Made by a program: the position numbers and the translations under genes
The notes under the pieces: model-generated
What the model was told of the DNA's origin: nothing
Database searches by the model: none
What the model saw: only the letters and a program-made list of their open reading frames with translations
From: UBA6522 sp036231525
Lineage (GTDB): Bacteria > Pseudomonadota > Gammaproteobacteria > Steroidobacterales > Rariloculaceae
DNA: 27,685 nucleotides
Direction of reading: 5' to 3'
Assembly: GCA_036231525.1 (NCBI GenBank)
Contig: JAZAGZ010000097.1
Coordinates: 1 to 27,685, forward strand
Shown: positions 1-7,728 of the stretch, piece after piece
How positions within the stretch are numbered: position 1 is the first letter of the stretch
Layout: the number at the start of each line of letters is the position of its first letter

Positions 1-112
1 GAAGATCCATATTCAGTTATTACTTCAATGCCAGTGGCTTGCTCAAAGATTGGACCAAGGATATTGAAAGCTGCCGTAAAGCCACCTGATGTAATTACCT
101 TGATTTGTTGAG
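1..112 (-). repeat. Second copy of an in-frame domain-sized repeat
   Basis: This stretch matches 736-847 with 13 mismatches in 112 bases (9 in the first 100), nearly all transitions. The offset is 735 bp, exactly 245 codons, so the reading frame is kept. It is the start of the second domain of the substrate-binding lipoprotein. The rest of this copy lies outside the window. Confidence 0.9.
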
Positions 113-956
113 ACTCCCCGGACACTGAAGGACTATCGAGCGAGTCAACCATTGGCATCAGTCCTGTGGATTGGATTACAGTGGCGGCAGCTTCCGAAGA
201 CAGAAACTCAACAAGTCTTTGTGCAGCTTCCGGATTTTCTGCACGCTCCGTTATGACCGCAAGTACCGTTGATACCTGTTGTAATTCGTCAGGTATCGTG
301 CCGGCAAAATCTGCGCCTTCAATTGGTAGGATTTCACTCATTGCCTGAAACCCGATCTCGACTTCACCACGAGCTACGACGCTTGCGACCCGCTCGGTAA
401 CGATGCGTTTTGTTTTCGGCTCAATCTCATCCCATATTTCGAGCGCAGGAAAAACTACATTTGACAAGTAGGTGCCGCTGACACTGGCTGAGTAACCGAT
501 AGAATCCGCGGTCAACAAGGTTTCAATGAAAGCTTCCCTGGAACTGATATCTGGTTTTGGTGCTCCGCTGCGTACTGCCATGCCGATCACGGACCGTGCA
601 AGGTCAACCCGGCTATCCGTTTGAATATGTCCTGTTTGAGCCAATTGATTGAACGCTCTGCCATTGAAAATTAAAATATCCACGGTTTCTCCGCGGGCTA
701 AACGAACGGGAATAGATTCCGGCCCACCGCCCATTGAAGATCCATATTCAGTTATCACTTCGATGCCAGTGGCTTGCTCGAAGATTGGGCCGAGGATGTT
801 GAAAGCTGCCGTAAAGCTCCCTGATGTGATTACCTTGACTCGCTGGGGTTCCCCGGACGCCACGGTACTGGCGGGCGCGCTAACCAAGGGCCCCTGGCAG
901 GCAACAGTTAGCAGCGCTATCAAGGGAAATAAGGCAGAGATAGGTGAGTTTTCCAT
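1..956 (-). CDS. Lipoprotein with tandem ModA-like substrate-binding domains (partial, runs off left edge)
   Basis: The frame is open from the ATG at 956 to the window edge, 318 codons with no stop. Residues 1-20 form a lipoprotein signal ending in LLTVAC, so Cys20 is the likely lipidated residue. Residues 41-270 look like a complete extracellular solute-binding domain of the ModA/SBP_bac_11 type: KVITSGSFTAAF at the start, a GSSMGGG loop near 72-78, ARGETVDILIFN near 87-98, and GYSASVSGTYLSN near 154-166. After a short linker (about 271-284) the same sequence begins again (IKVITSGGFTAAF), exactly 245 residues after the first copy. The protein therefore carries at least two binding domains. 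The likely role is binding a small anion or metabolite in the periplasm for an ABC importer whose other genes would lie to the left. There is no other in-frame ATG, GTG or TTG before the upstream stop. The ligand cannot be told from the sequence. Confidence 0.82.
   Translation of the reverse strand, partial: MENSPISALFPLIALLTVACQGPLVSAPASTVASGEPQRVKVITSGSFTAAFNILGPIFEQATGIEVITEYGSSMGGGPESIPVRLARGETVDILIFNGRAFNQLAQTGHIQTDSRVDLARSVIGMAVRSGAPKPDISSREAFIETLLTADSIGYSASVSGTYLSNVVFPALEIWDEIEPKTKRIVTERVASVVARGEVEIGFQAMSEILPIEGADFAGTIPDELQQVSTVLAVITERAENPEAAQRLVEFLSSEAAATVIQSTGLMPMVDSLDSPSVSGESQQIKVITSGGFTAAFNILGPIFEQATGIEVITEYGS
736..847 (-). repeat. First copy of the in-frame domain repeat
   Basis: This is the partner of 1-112. 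It encodes the beginning of the first substrate-binding domain (KVITSGSFTAAFNILGP and following). Most differences from the other copy are silent. That is the pattern expected of a domain duplication held by selection on the protein. Confidence 0.9.
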
Positions 957-1002
957 TGATGTTTTTACACCGGACTTTTTCTGGAGAATCTCAAGGATAG
1001 AG

Positions 1003-1028
1003 ATTATATTGGATCAATGGACAGTCAA
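1003..1028 (-). promoter_or_regulatory. Candidate sigma70-type promoter for the substrate-binding gene
   Basis: Read on the minus strand, TTGACT (1028-1023) is followed after 14 bases by a perfect TATAAT (1008-1003). Transcription would start about 40 bases before the ATG at 956. The spacer is shorter than the usual 16-18 bases, so this is only a candidate. Confidence 0.33.
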
Positions 1029-1080
1029 CGATAGCGTAGGCTAACCCGGCCTTCCAAGAAGGTCATTACAGGGGAGACTG

Positions 1081-2082
1081 ATGAGAACCGTAATAAAAAG
1101 CACCGCACCATTGGTGTACGTTGGTTTGGCTATACTTTTACAAGCGTGCTCTCAGCAAGAGATACCCGGAACACCGTCTCGGGGGATAGTACAGATCGCC
1201 GAGGATCTCTATCGGGTACAGGATGATTTTCATTTCACGGTGTTTCTGGTCACGCCTGAGGGAATTATCCTAGGGGATCCGATCAACGCCGATGCAGCAA
1301 TGTGGTTGAAAGGGGAGTTGGCAGAGCGGTTTGATGTGCCCGTACGATATGTTCTCTACAGTCACTACCACTGGGATCATGCCTCTGGGGCGCAGGTTTT
1401 TGACGACACTGCAACAATCATTGGGCATGCAAACATGCCTATTGCGCTGGCAGATGCGATCGCGACCTTCCCTGTTCAAGTTACTCTTGTTGATGCCAAC
1501 GGTGATCAGAAATTCGATCGAGAGGAAGTTAGTGGGGAGTTAGCTCAGGATTTCGATGAGATTGATACCAATGGCGACGGCTTCCTTGACGGTGGAGAAA
1601 TTCTGGTTGATGTAATGTTGCCCGAAGTACTTTATACCGAACGTATGACAATCACTTTGGGCGGTAAAACCGTGGAGCTTATTCATCCGGGTCCAAGCCA
1701 CTCAACCGATACAACGGTACTTCTTTTCCCTGAGCAACGGACTATCTACGGCGTGGATTTTCTAAACGTACAGCGGCTTGCTTTTGGTTTTCCAGGGGAC
1801 GGTACACTGCAGCAGTGGATCGATTCCCTAAGAGCGGTCGAAGCATTAGATTTCGACATTGTGTCACCGGGTCACAGCTCTGTGGGCACTAAAGAAGATC
1901 TTGCGGCGTACCGAGAATATTTTGAAGATCTCCAGGCCGTTGTTACTGATGCAGTAGACTCTGGAACTACGCTCGTGGATTTACTTTCAAGTGATGTTCT
2001 TACCGACTACAGCGATCTTCCTAACTATGATCCTCAACGTGATCGCAATATAGAGGAAGCCTATAATCTGCTAACTCAGTAA
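1081..2082 (+). CDS. Metallo-beta-lactamase-fold lipoprotein with two EF-hand loops
   Basis: A 333-residue exported hydrolase. Residues 1-23 are a lipoprotein signal (LLQAC, Cys23). The zinc motif HYHWDH is at 95-100, with further likely ligands His207 (GPSHST), Asp226 (GVDFL) and His265 (SPGHS), so a full dinuclear metal site of the metallo-beta-lactamase superfamily appears present. Between the first and second metal motifs sit two canonical EF-hand calcium loops: DANGDQKFDREE (138-149) and DTNGDGFLDGGE (162-173). An AGGGGAG ribosome site precedes the ATG. The gene is divergent from the substrate-binding lipoprotein and convergent with the DUF6152 fusion gene. The substrate is unknown; lactonase, thioesterase or beta-lactamase activity are all possible. 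The family call is firm, the specific activity is not. Confidence 0.88.
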   Translation: MRTVIKSTAPLVYVGLAILLQACSQQEIPGTPSRGIVQIAEDLYRVQDDFHFTVFLVTPEGIILGDPINADAAMWLKGELAERFDVPVRYVLYSHYHWDHASGAQVFDDTATIIGHANMPIALADAIATFPVQVTLVDANGDQKFDREEVSGELAQDFDEIDTNGDGFLDGGEILVDVMLPEVLYTERMTITLGGKTVELIHPGPSHSTDTTVLLFPEQRTIYGVDFLNVQRLAFGFPGDGTLQQWIDSLRAVEALDFDIVSPGHSSVGTKEDLAAYREYFEDLQAVVTDAVDSGTTLVDLLSSDVLTDYSDLPNYDPQRDRNIEEAYNLLTQ

Positions 2083-2137
2083 ATTGCGTTAATGTTTATG
2101 CTTGGTGTTTTAGTTTGGTCGGGTTTTCAACACAGGG

Positions 2138-3151
2138 TTACTCAAGAGTGAAGCGTTTAGCGTTTTCTGGATCACAGTCGAATCCCAGCATTTGGAAGTG
2201 TGGTGCATAGTGCCACGCAACAGTACCAGTGAACGGTTCTACAAGGTACTCAGGATCCTCCAGTATGAAATCGATTGCGATATTCGTGCCATCGTCACTT
2301 AGCGTGTAACGCTCAACGACATGCTTGTGGGGGCCCGAACTAACCCCACTACCGATTATCGGTGATCGATGGATCTCAAAAAGCGTGGTATCCACAACTA
2401 GCGTACCCCCTTCCCACCATCCGATAGAGTGTCCTTGATTAGTAAGCTCACCATTTTCAGGATGGCCTCGCCCGTCCGTATAGATGGTACGTTCTACATT
2501 GAAGCGTTCATTTCTAATAACGATCGAATTCTCGTGGAGCGTGATCTCATTCAAATTAGGAGCAATAAGACTTGCCGGAGGAGGAATAGCAATGCATTGT
2601 GCCTGCGGGCTGTCTGATAGAATTTCGTATTCGGCCTGTGACAAGATCCCCTTCTCGGTAAATACTACGTTGGCCCAGGCTGCGTAGAAGCCACGGAAAG
2701 CTGAAAGCCCCAGTTCCCAGACTCCTGACATATCGGAAGCGCCGCTCAGCAACTCTGAGTTTTCCTCTCGCAGGAAATATGAACGTCCCGCCAGAGTCTC
2801 ACCAGTACTCTTTGCTATCGAAACCAAAAGTGCATGATTTGCTTCGGTGCGTTTGTCCGGATGCGCCCTAACCGTGATCAGATCTCCAGGCAGTAGTGAG
2901 TCTGATGTCCATCCACTACGCGTTAGTATGGGTGTTGCATCGGTTTCAATCTCCCATTCTACTAATTCACCAGTGTTATCTTGTGTTTCTACATAGATGT
3001 ATACGTGAGGATTTGTCCAACTGAAGCGAGTTACTGTACCTTGTAAAGCAACTACCGATGTAGTATCGAAAATTGACGCGCTGTGATGTCCTGAAGCTGG
3101 TGATACGCAGATAACCATCATCGTAGTTGCCACAGTAAACATTTTTTTCAC
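2138..3151 (-). CDS. Exported DUF6152 / GIW-type domain fusion protein
   Basis: A 337-residue protein read from a GTG start, with a GGGAGA ribosome site about nine bases upstream; an ATG three codons later is an alternative. Residues 1-21 are a signal peptide ending ASG, directly before His22-His23. Residues 22-118 match the DUF6152 pattern: HHS, GTVTRFSWTNPH (38-49), VEWEIE (64-69) and SLLPGD (85-90). Residues 138-337 match the separate family seen in neighbouring genes: DMSGVW (140-145), WWEGGTLVVDTTLF (245-258), VVERY (278-282) and a late Cys326. Two domains that are separate genes at other places in this window are therefore joined here. It is the last gene of the minus-strand cluster, 94 bases after the membrane-protein gene. 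The function is unknown; the location is presumably periplasmic. Confidence 0.8.
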   Translation of the reverse strand: MKKMFTVATTMMVICVSPASGHHSASIFDTTSVVALQGTVTRFSWTNPHVYIYVETQDNTGELVEWEIETDATPILTRSGWTSDSLLPGDLITVRAHPDKRTEANHALLVSIAKSTGETLAGRSYFLREENSELLSGASDMSGVWELGLSAFRGFYAAWANVVFTEKGILSQAEYEILSDSPQAQCIAIPPPASLIAPNLNEITLHENSIVIRNERFNVERTIYTDGRGHPENGELTNQGHSIGWWEGGTLVVDTTLFEIHRSPIIGSGVSSGPHKHVVERYTLSDDGTNIAIDFILEDPEYLVEPFTGTVAWHYAPHFQMLGFDCDPENAKRFTLE

Positions 3152-3245
3152 AGTCTATTTCTCCCTATCTGGCTCAGATCAATCCTAACAGGATTTGTGT
3201 AGGTAATTCGATACTCAGCAGAAGGGAGGGAGCTATCTAAGATAG

Positions 3246-3716
3246 TTATGGGAAACCGATCAGCCGTCCTCCCAACGCGACGATAATCCACAGCAATATT
3301 GAAGTGAATGCCACTGACTTACTTGCCAACCCCGTTCGATCGTTATCCATGACCACGCGACGGTGTGTCGTAAAGGTGAAAATAAGTACGATTACCAGAG
3401 ATGTCAGTTTTATCCAGAAAGGGGCAAGATAGTAATATTTTGTTGCGAAGCAGAGGAAAAGTAGTAGACCAGTTACGAGCATGATTAGGATGCCAACAAG
3501 CAGTAACCGTTCGGCGTTGCGTGCGAGTTGTACAGTAGGTTGATGTGATAGACCAAGCCCCAGGAGATGTAGATTAACAATCAGTACGGAGCCGCCAATT
3601 GTTACCAGTCCAAAAAGATGTATGGTTGCTATGACTGGAAAAAGCCAAGGTGAACTGCGCATATCAACCAGCAGGGACGAGTACTCAAGCCAGTAGAAAA
3701 ATTCTAGTAACGACAT
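3246..3716 (-). CDS. Four-helix inner-membrane protein, DUF6644-like (second of a tandem pair)
   Basis: A 156-residue protein. The ATG at 3716 shares its A with the TAA stop of the upstream gene (TAATG), which suggests translational coupling and decides the start. Hydrophobic segments fall near 25-48, 70-90, 101-117 and 135-152, giving four likely transmembrane helices. TIHLFGL places His33 in the first helix, at the same residue number as in the upstream paralogue. VNLHLLGLG and the WIKLTSLVIV segment also align between the two. The resemblance is to DUF6644-type membrane proteins, from memory of that family. A heme- or metal-binding role through the membrane His is possible but not shown. 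Confidence 0.72.
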   Translation of the reverse strand: MSLLEFFYWLEYSSLLVDMRSSPWLFPVIATIHLFGLVTIGGSVLIVNLHLLGLGLSHQPTVQLARNAERLLLVGILIMLVTGLLLFLCFATKYYYLAPFWIKLTSLVIVLIFTFTTHRRVVMDNDRTGLASKSVAFTSILLWIIVALGGRLIGFP

Positions 3717-4219
3717 TAGTCGAACCAATATTGTTGATACGGGATCATACGTCCGGCGGTGATGATCGCAGCCCAAAGCACAATTCCTGCTCCACCCGCG
3801 AGCCTAATTTTTGTAGGAGGTACAGGATCAAGATCCCACTCGGAGATACTACGAGACAGTCTTTTAAAGAAAATCCAAAGGTTGATGCCCGCCAAGATAA
3901 GCATTCCCATTTTGGCGCGAAAGAATAAATTCTCGTACTTGTCTATGGGCGCCGCATAGAACATGAGTGAGCCAGAAACGACCATTACCACAAACCCTGT
4001 AATAATCCAGGGCGAAAGTCTCGTGATCATTTCGGATACGGGCACATTTCGCATCGTTGCGCCCAGAAGACGGAGATCCACGATCAAGGACATCCCGACA
4101 AACACGCACAACGTTAGGACATGAACCGTTAAAACGATGAGATACATGTAGCGCGATTCGTGGAGCGCAACGCTCCCAGACGTTTCCGCCAGTCGCTCTA
4201 GAAAGCTAAGAAATGACAT
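3716..4219 (-). CDS. Four-helix inner-membrane protein, DUF6644-like (first of a tandem pair)
   Basis: A 167-residue protein with four hydrophobic segments near 26-46, 70-90, 102-118 and 139-156. His20 and His33 (TVHVLTL) lie just before and inside the first helix. VDLRLLGATMR follows that helix, a typical pattern for this family. It is clearly related to the next gene, with the same MSxLxF start, the His33 position and the LLG motif, so the pair probably arose by tandem duplication. The start is the ATG at 4219, though no strong ribosome site precedes it. It lies 73 bases after a DUF6152 gene in the same cluster and may anchor or serve the periplasmic proteins encoded around it. Confidence 0.72.
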   Translation of the reverse strand: MSFLSFLERLAETSGSVALHESRYMYLIVLTVHVLTLCVFVGMSLIVDLRLLGATMRNVPVSEMITRLSPWIITGFVVMVVSGSLMFYAAPIDKYENLFFRAKMGMLILAGINLWIFFKRLSRSISEWDLDPVPPTKIRLAGGAGIVLWAAIITAGRMIPYQQYWFD

Positions 4220-4292
4220 GGTTTCGACAACGCGAAATCATGTCGCTGATAAGCCGCCTACTTGAGAAATAATCTCCGAGCGGCCGTGACAA

Positions 4293-4721
4293 TCAGCGAT
4301 TGTTTGGTCGCGGATTACCGTCGGCGCCGGGCGCGGATCCACCCATAAATATCTTTCGCCCGTCGAGGTACTCAAAGAAAACGGCAACGCCTTTGCTCTC
4401 GCCACTCTTTGCTTGATAAGCAAAGACCTTTATCTCTGACCCCACTGGTAGAGTATCTTTGCTGACTCCGTTCCGGAAGAGGTTAACGGGAGGGCCTCCC
4501 TCAAAGCCCCAGTTAGTGACTGTGCCGTCTTCACCCGTCACATCCACCCAGAGCCACGAGTGGGGATTTGTCAATTCCACCCTGGTAACCACACCTTCCA
4601 TGTTAATTGGGCGATTTTCATCATAGGCAGCTGCAAATGAATGATGCGCTAGCGATGGCAAAGACAGTAGAAGTGACATTCCACCAACGACTTTTAGGAC
4701 CAGTCCGATAATTGTCTTCAT
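4293..4721 (-). CDS. DUF6152-family periplasmic protein
   Basis: A 142-residue protein. The signal peptide is residues 1-25 and ends SLA, directly before His26-His27 (HHSF). The DUF6152 signature follows: GVVTRVELTNPH (43-54), WLWVDVTGEDG (56-66), VTNWGFEGG (68-76), LFRNGVSKDTLPVGSEI (81-97) and a final GRKIF. A GGGAG ribosome site lies about eight bases before the ATG. The gene follows a GIW-type gene by only 21 bases and precedes the membrane pair. Cleavage at Ala25 would leave His at the mature N-terminus. No function is established; the family assignment is good. Confidence 0.82.
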   Translation of the reverse strand: MKTIIGLVLKVVGGMSLLLSLPSLAHHSFAAAYDENRPINMEGVVTRVELTNPHSWLWVDVTGEDGTVTNWGFEGGPPVNLFRNGVSKDTLPVGSEIKVFAYQAKSGESKGVAVFFEYLDGRKIFMGGSAPGADGNPRPNNR

Positions 4722-4742
4722 GGTCTTTCTCCCCCCCTATCG

Positions 4743-6008
4743 TTACTCGGCTTGTTGAGCCGTTTTATATTCTGCTGCTCGGGCTCTCGCCCCTCTCAGC
4801 ACGTTAATAATGCCATAGTTTTGCTCGTGGCACGCGAATTCGAACAATCCTGTCGGGTCCATCATAGGCCATGGTATTTCTATGCTCCATGGAGTCTCCC
4901 AGGTGGTGGGGTCCAACATCGTGGCTTCGTAGAGCAGTGTGTCGTCAGTAGCCCGAGTGAAACGCTCCGTCAGGTGTAGATTACTGCTAGTGCCCCTCCA
5001 CTTGCGCCTGTCATGGAACCCCGTGGTTTCTACTACCAAAGTGTCGTTTTCCCAGTGAGCACGAGAGTCTCCTAGGTAACTGCGAACAGCTTTAGGTGCG
5101 TGCGGGGATCCGTCCAAGTGAAAGATTCTCACGTCGCTGTTGGCTTGGGTGATGAGAATGACGTAATCCGGGGTTTGTATAATCTGAGATTCTCCAGTGT
5201 TTTGTAGAAAGGGTAAGCGTGGTGGCCCTTGGTTTCCCTGGATACAACGCTCGTACAGGCCTCTGGACTCCAGCGTGTGACCCCGAGCTTGGTTTTGGCG
5301 TCTTGCATCCCCCTCAGGCGTTAGAGCAGGGACCTTCCCGTCCGGAGGAGCAACGATGAGCGACGTCCGTCGGTTCGGTCGGATTGGGCTTTGCCAGTTA
5401 TCCATCCCGAACTCAGTCCAGTCGTAGTGCACAGTAGCTGGATCTACGGAGGCATCTCGGGTTGCCCATTGAACAAATGCCCCTACAGCCTCCTCTGGTG
5501 AGTGCAATGGTTTTCCTGCGTATTCATCGGGGCGTTCTAATGGAACGTAGGCCACATTCAACCAGTAGCCTGCTATGTCCGGATCACCCCAGGGAGTCCG
5601 GGGTGATTCCTGCAGGGGGACGGTCGGATCCCACATGTGCTGAGTAGCTTCCGCAATGAATCCTTCAGCCTCATCCTGGAAATAGGCATAGGTTGACTCA
5701 GAGGTATGTGGCGATGCGGCCCGCGCCGCCTCCACGGTTTTTTCTGATCCTTGGTTAATTAATGCGGATGGTGGTGGAGATTGGTCTACTGCAGTATCGA
5801 GGTAACCGTGGCGTTCGTCATACTCGATCTGTGCCTGTCGTTGTGCTGCGGTTGCAGACTCTTCAGTTCTCTTTGATTCTTGGTTGAGTGGCGTGGACGT
5901 TGATGGAGATTGAGCCACCGCAGGCGCTATCATCAGCGATGCCAGTGTCATCGTCAGGATCGCAGAATTCACCCTAACCCCGGATCTACTGGATGTCTCG
6001 CCGCCCAT
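4743..6008 (-). CDS. Exported 'TPWGDPD' family protein with extended, repeated N-terminal region
   Basis: A 421-residue protein with a signal peptide (about 1-32, ending AVA before QSPS). Residues 34-55 and 77-98 are an imperfect internal repeat (SPSTSTPLNQESKRTEES versus SPPPSALINQGSEKTVEA). The conserved domain starts at TPWGDPDIAGYW (138-149) and includes VPLERPDEY, PPDGKVPALT (221-230), HWENDTLVVETTGF (318-331), NLHLTERF (343-350) and CHEQNYG (393-399). It is closest to the gene at 20880-22046. The start is supported by AGGAGTG just upstream. The gene lies nine bases after its upstream neighbour and 21 before a DUF6152 gene, so it is surely co-transcribed with them. The molecular function is not known to me; the location is presumably periplasmic. 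Confidence 0.8.
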   Translation of the reverse strand: MGGETSSRSGVRVNSAILTMTLASLMIAPAVAQSPSTSTPLNQESKRTEESATAAQRQAQIEYDERHGYLDTAVDQSPPPSALINQGSEKTVEAARAASPHTSESTYAYFQDEAEGFIAEATQHMWDPTVPLQESPRTPWGDPDIAGYWLNVAYVPLERPDEYAGKPLHSPEEAVGAFVQWATRDASVDPATVHYDWTEFGMDNWQSPIRPNRRTSLIVAPPDGKVPALTPEGDARRQNQARGHTLESRGLYERCIQGNQGPPRLPFLQNTGESQIIQTPDYVILITQANSDVRIFHLDGSPHAPKAVRSYLGDSRAHWENDTLVVETTGFHDRRKWRGTSSNLHLTERFTRATDDTLLYEATMLDPTTWETPWSIEIPWPMMDPTGLFEFACHEQNYGIINVLRGARARAAEYKTAQQAE

Positions 6009-6017
6009 CTAACACTC

Positions 6018-6893
6018 CTATGGATCGTTGCTCACATCTTCCTCGTAAAATCCAAGTGGCCCATACATCATAGGTTCTACAATAGGCACGCAGTTAAACT
6101 CTTTTAGCTCAGCGTTTTCTTCAACGTGTCGATAAAGCATGAAACTCATATTCCAGGGGCGCGTGAACACATTCGGGTCCTCAATCGTTGCCTCATATCT
6201 CATATGGTAAGGGCTAAGAGGAGTCCATCGTTCAACAACGTGGAGGGAATCGCTAGCAAAATTACCTTCACGATCAAACCAGGTATGTTCATTGAAGCCT
6301 TGAATGTCCACAACTAAGGTATTGCCTTCCCAGCGCCCATTTGATGTTCCCATCCAGGAGGCATCTAGCGCTGGTCGCTCTGAGTCCATGTAGACACTCC
6401 GGTAGGCACCTTTGTACTCGTACACAATGATGATTTGATCAGGTGTTTGAAATATCTGGAACGGGTACGGCATATAGTTTGCACGTGGCACTCCGGCACG
6501 GAAACATTGCAGTTCGGGATCGCCAGTATCAAAACGACTGGGGTCGTTAGTGACATTTACGGTTGCTCGACCCGCGTAGTTTTCTTGCTGCTCGATAGCA
6601 GCCCACTCTTGGTAAGGTAGCTCGTTACCTTCCACAATGCCAAATCCCGCTCGTCCTGCACCCCAAGCACCTAGGATTTCTGCGTAGGGCCCCGATTGCA
6701 CCGGGTGGGAGAGGATATTCCAGTTCGCCGTGGTGAAGGATTGCCAGATCCCAGACAAATCTGGCGTGTCATGCTCCGTACGGGGCGGTGTGTAAGGCGG
6801 AAACAATCCATCTGCTTCTTGGGCAAATATAGGGCCAGCAAAAAAAGTGACTATCGCCGTAATGATTACTTTCGTTATTCGTAGGTTTTTCAA
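6018..6893 (-). CDS. Exported GIW / 'WEGNTLVVD' family protein
   Basis: A 291-residue protein read from the TTG at 6893. GAGGGAG lies eight bases upstream of that TTG; a GTG at 6902 is in frame but would sit directly against the ribosome site. The signal peptide is 1-24 (KNLRITKVI.. ending FAQ). The conserved domain includes DLSGIW (45-50), GIVEGNELPYQEWAA (85-99), Cys130 in DPELQCFRAGVPR, MPYPFQI (141-147), RWEGNTLVVD (187-196), HVVERWTP (218-225), EDPNVFTRPW (238-247) and Cys268. It is roughly half identical to the protein at 22556-23533, by eye. The two conserved Cys could form a disulfide in the periplasm. No catalytic motif is recognised; the function is unknown. Confidence 0.8.
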   Translation of the reverse strand: MKNLRITKVIITAIVTFFAGPIFAQEADGLFPPYTPPRTEHDTPDLSGIWQSFTTANWNILSHPVQSGPYAEILGAWGAGRAGFGIVEGNELPYQEWAAIEQQENYAGRATVNVTNDPSRFDTGDPELQCFRAGVPRANYMPYPFQIFQTPDQIIIVYEYKGAYRSVYMDSERPALDASWMGTSNGRWEGNTLVVDIQGFNEHTWFDREGNFASDSLHVVERWTPLSPYHMRYEATIEDPNVFTRPWNMSFMLYRHVEENAELKEFNCVPIVEPMMYGPLGFYEEDVSNDP

Positions 6894-6920
6894 GATATTC
6901 ACTCCCTCAGCTAATTCTTT

Positions 6921-7715
6921 CTAATTTTTGAGTGTATCGATAAAATTCATGGGTGCACACATTAGATCCGTCACTCCTGAGAACAACCCGTACCATCCAA
7001 AGTAGGTAATTCTCTCCGGAGGCTCACGTCTGAAGATTCTCGTTTCTGCGACCCAGGGTTCTGTGTAGTACGCGGGATCGTATAGCGTCATATTGTGTTG
7101 GATCGTATCGGCCTCGACTCTCTTATAGCGCTCTTCTACGCGAGCGCTAGGGCTTTTAACGTGGCCTGTCATGTCAAGCCACGCCCGTTCGTCCAGTCCC
7201 ACTGTGGTAACAATTAATTCATCACCTTGCCACCGAGCAACCGAATGCCCGTACCAGGAAGGGCCAATATTATCGAGAGCTTCGCCCGCGGGCAGCGCCC
7301 GGCCGTCCATCCACATTTCACGCAGTGTCCGGTCCCGCTGTAGGAGCTGTAATATCCTGCCCTCAAGATAGAGGATCTCAAACAATCGGACATTTGTATC
7401 GTACAGAGTGCGGGGAAAGCCTCTTGGATTGCAGGTAAAGGTGGGGTCATTCGAAAGCGCCGGATCGGACGCTGCTTTCACCCTGGGATCATCGCTTTCG
7501 GTGGGAATATTCTGTAGGTAAAGGGCTAATCCTTCTGGTGTCATGGGCGGCGTGTTGGGTCCAAACGGAACTTCGCCTCCGCCCCCGCCAACACCCCCCC
7601 AGATACCGGACAGATCATGAGGATCAAATGCTATGTTTTGGCTAACGGCGGCTGATGAGAGTGCGCACAAAAGCGTGAGAGTTGGCCATGCGATGAGGTG
7701 GCGTTGATGTTTCAT
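6921..7715 (-). CDS. Exported GIW / 'WQGDELIVT' family protein (short form)
   Basis: A 264-residue protein. The ATG at 7715 is preferred over upstream in-frame starts because it gives a clean signal peptide (MKHQRHLIAW.. ending AVSQ) and lies 13 bases after the DUF6152 stop instead of overlapping that gene. The family marks are DLSGIW (34-39), then a Gly-rich run (GGVGGGGG, 40-47), MTPEGLALY (58-66), Cys95 in FTCNPRGFPR, RWQGDELIVTTVG (161-173), VEERYKR (193-199) and Cys253. It is a more distant member than the proteins at 6018 and 22556. Its arrangement with the DUF6152 gene mirrors the order at the other locus in reverse. The function is unknown. Confidence 0.76.
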   Translation of the reverse strand: MKHQRHLIAWPTLTLLCALSSAAVSQNIAFDPHDLSGIWGGVGGGGGEVPFGPNTPPMTPEGLALYLQNIPTESDDPRVKAASDPALSNDPTFTCNPRGFPRTLYDTNVRLFEILYLEGRILQLLQRDRTLREMWMDGRALPAGEALDNIGPSWYGHSVARWQGDELIVTTVGLDERAWLDMTGHVKSPSARVEERYKRVEADTIQHNMTLYDPAYYTEPWVAETRIFRREPPERITYFGWYGLFSGVTDLMCAPMNFIDTLKN

Positions 7716-7728
7716 GACGTTATCTGAA

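Noticed and set aside
649..1044. 131-codon plus-strand open frame
   Set aside because: It is antisense to the substrate-binding lipoprotein, whose strand shows a signal peptide and clear domain motifs. The plus frame has no recognisable domain.
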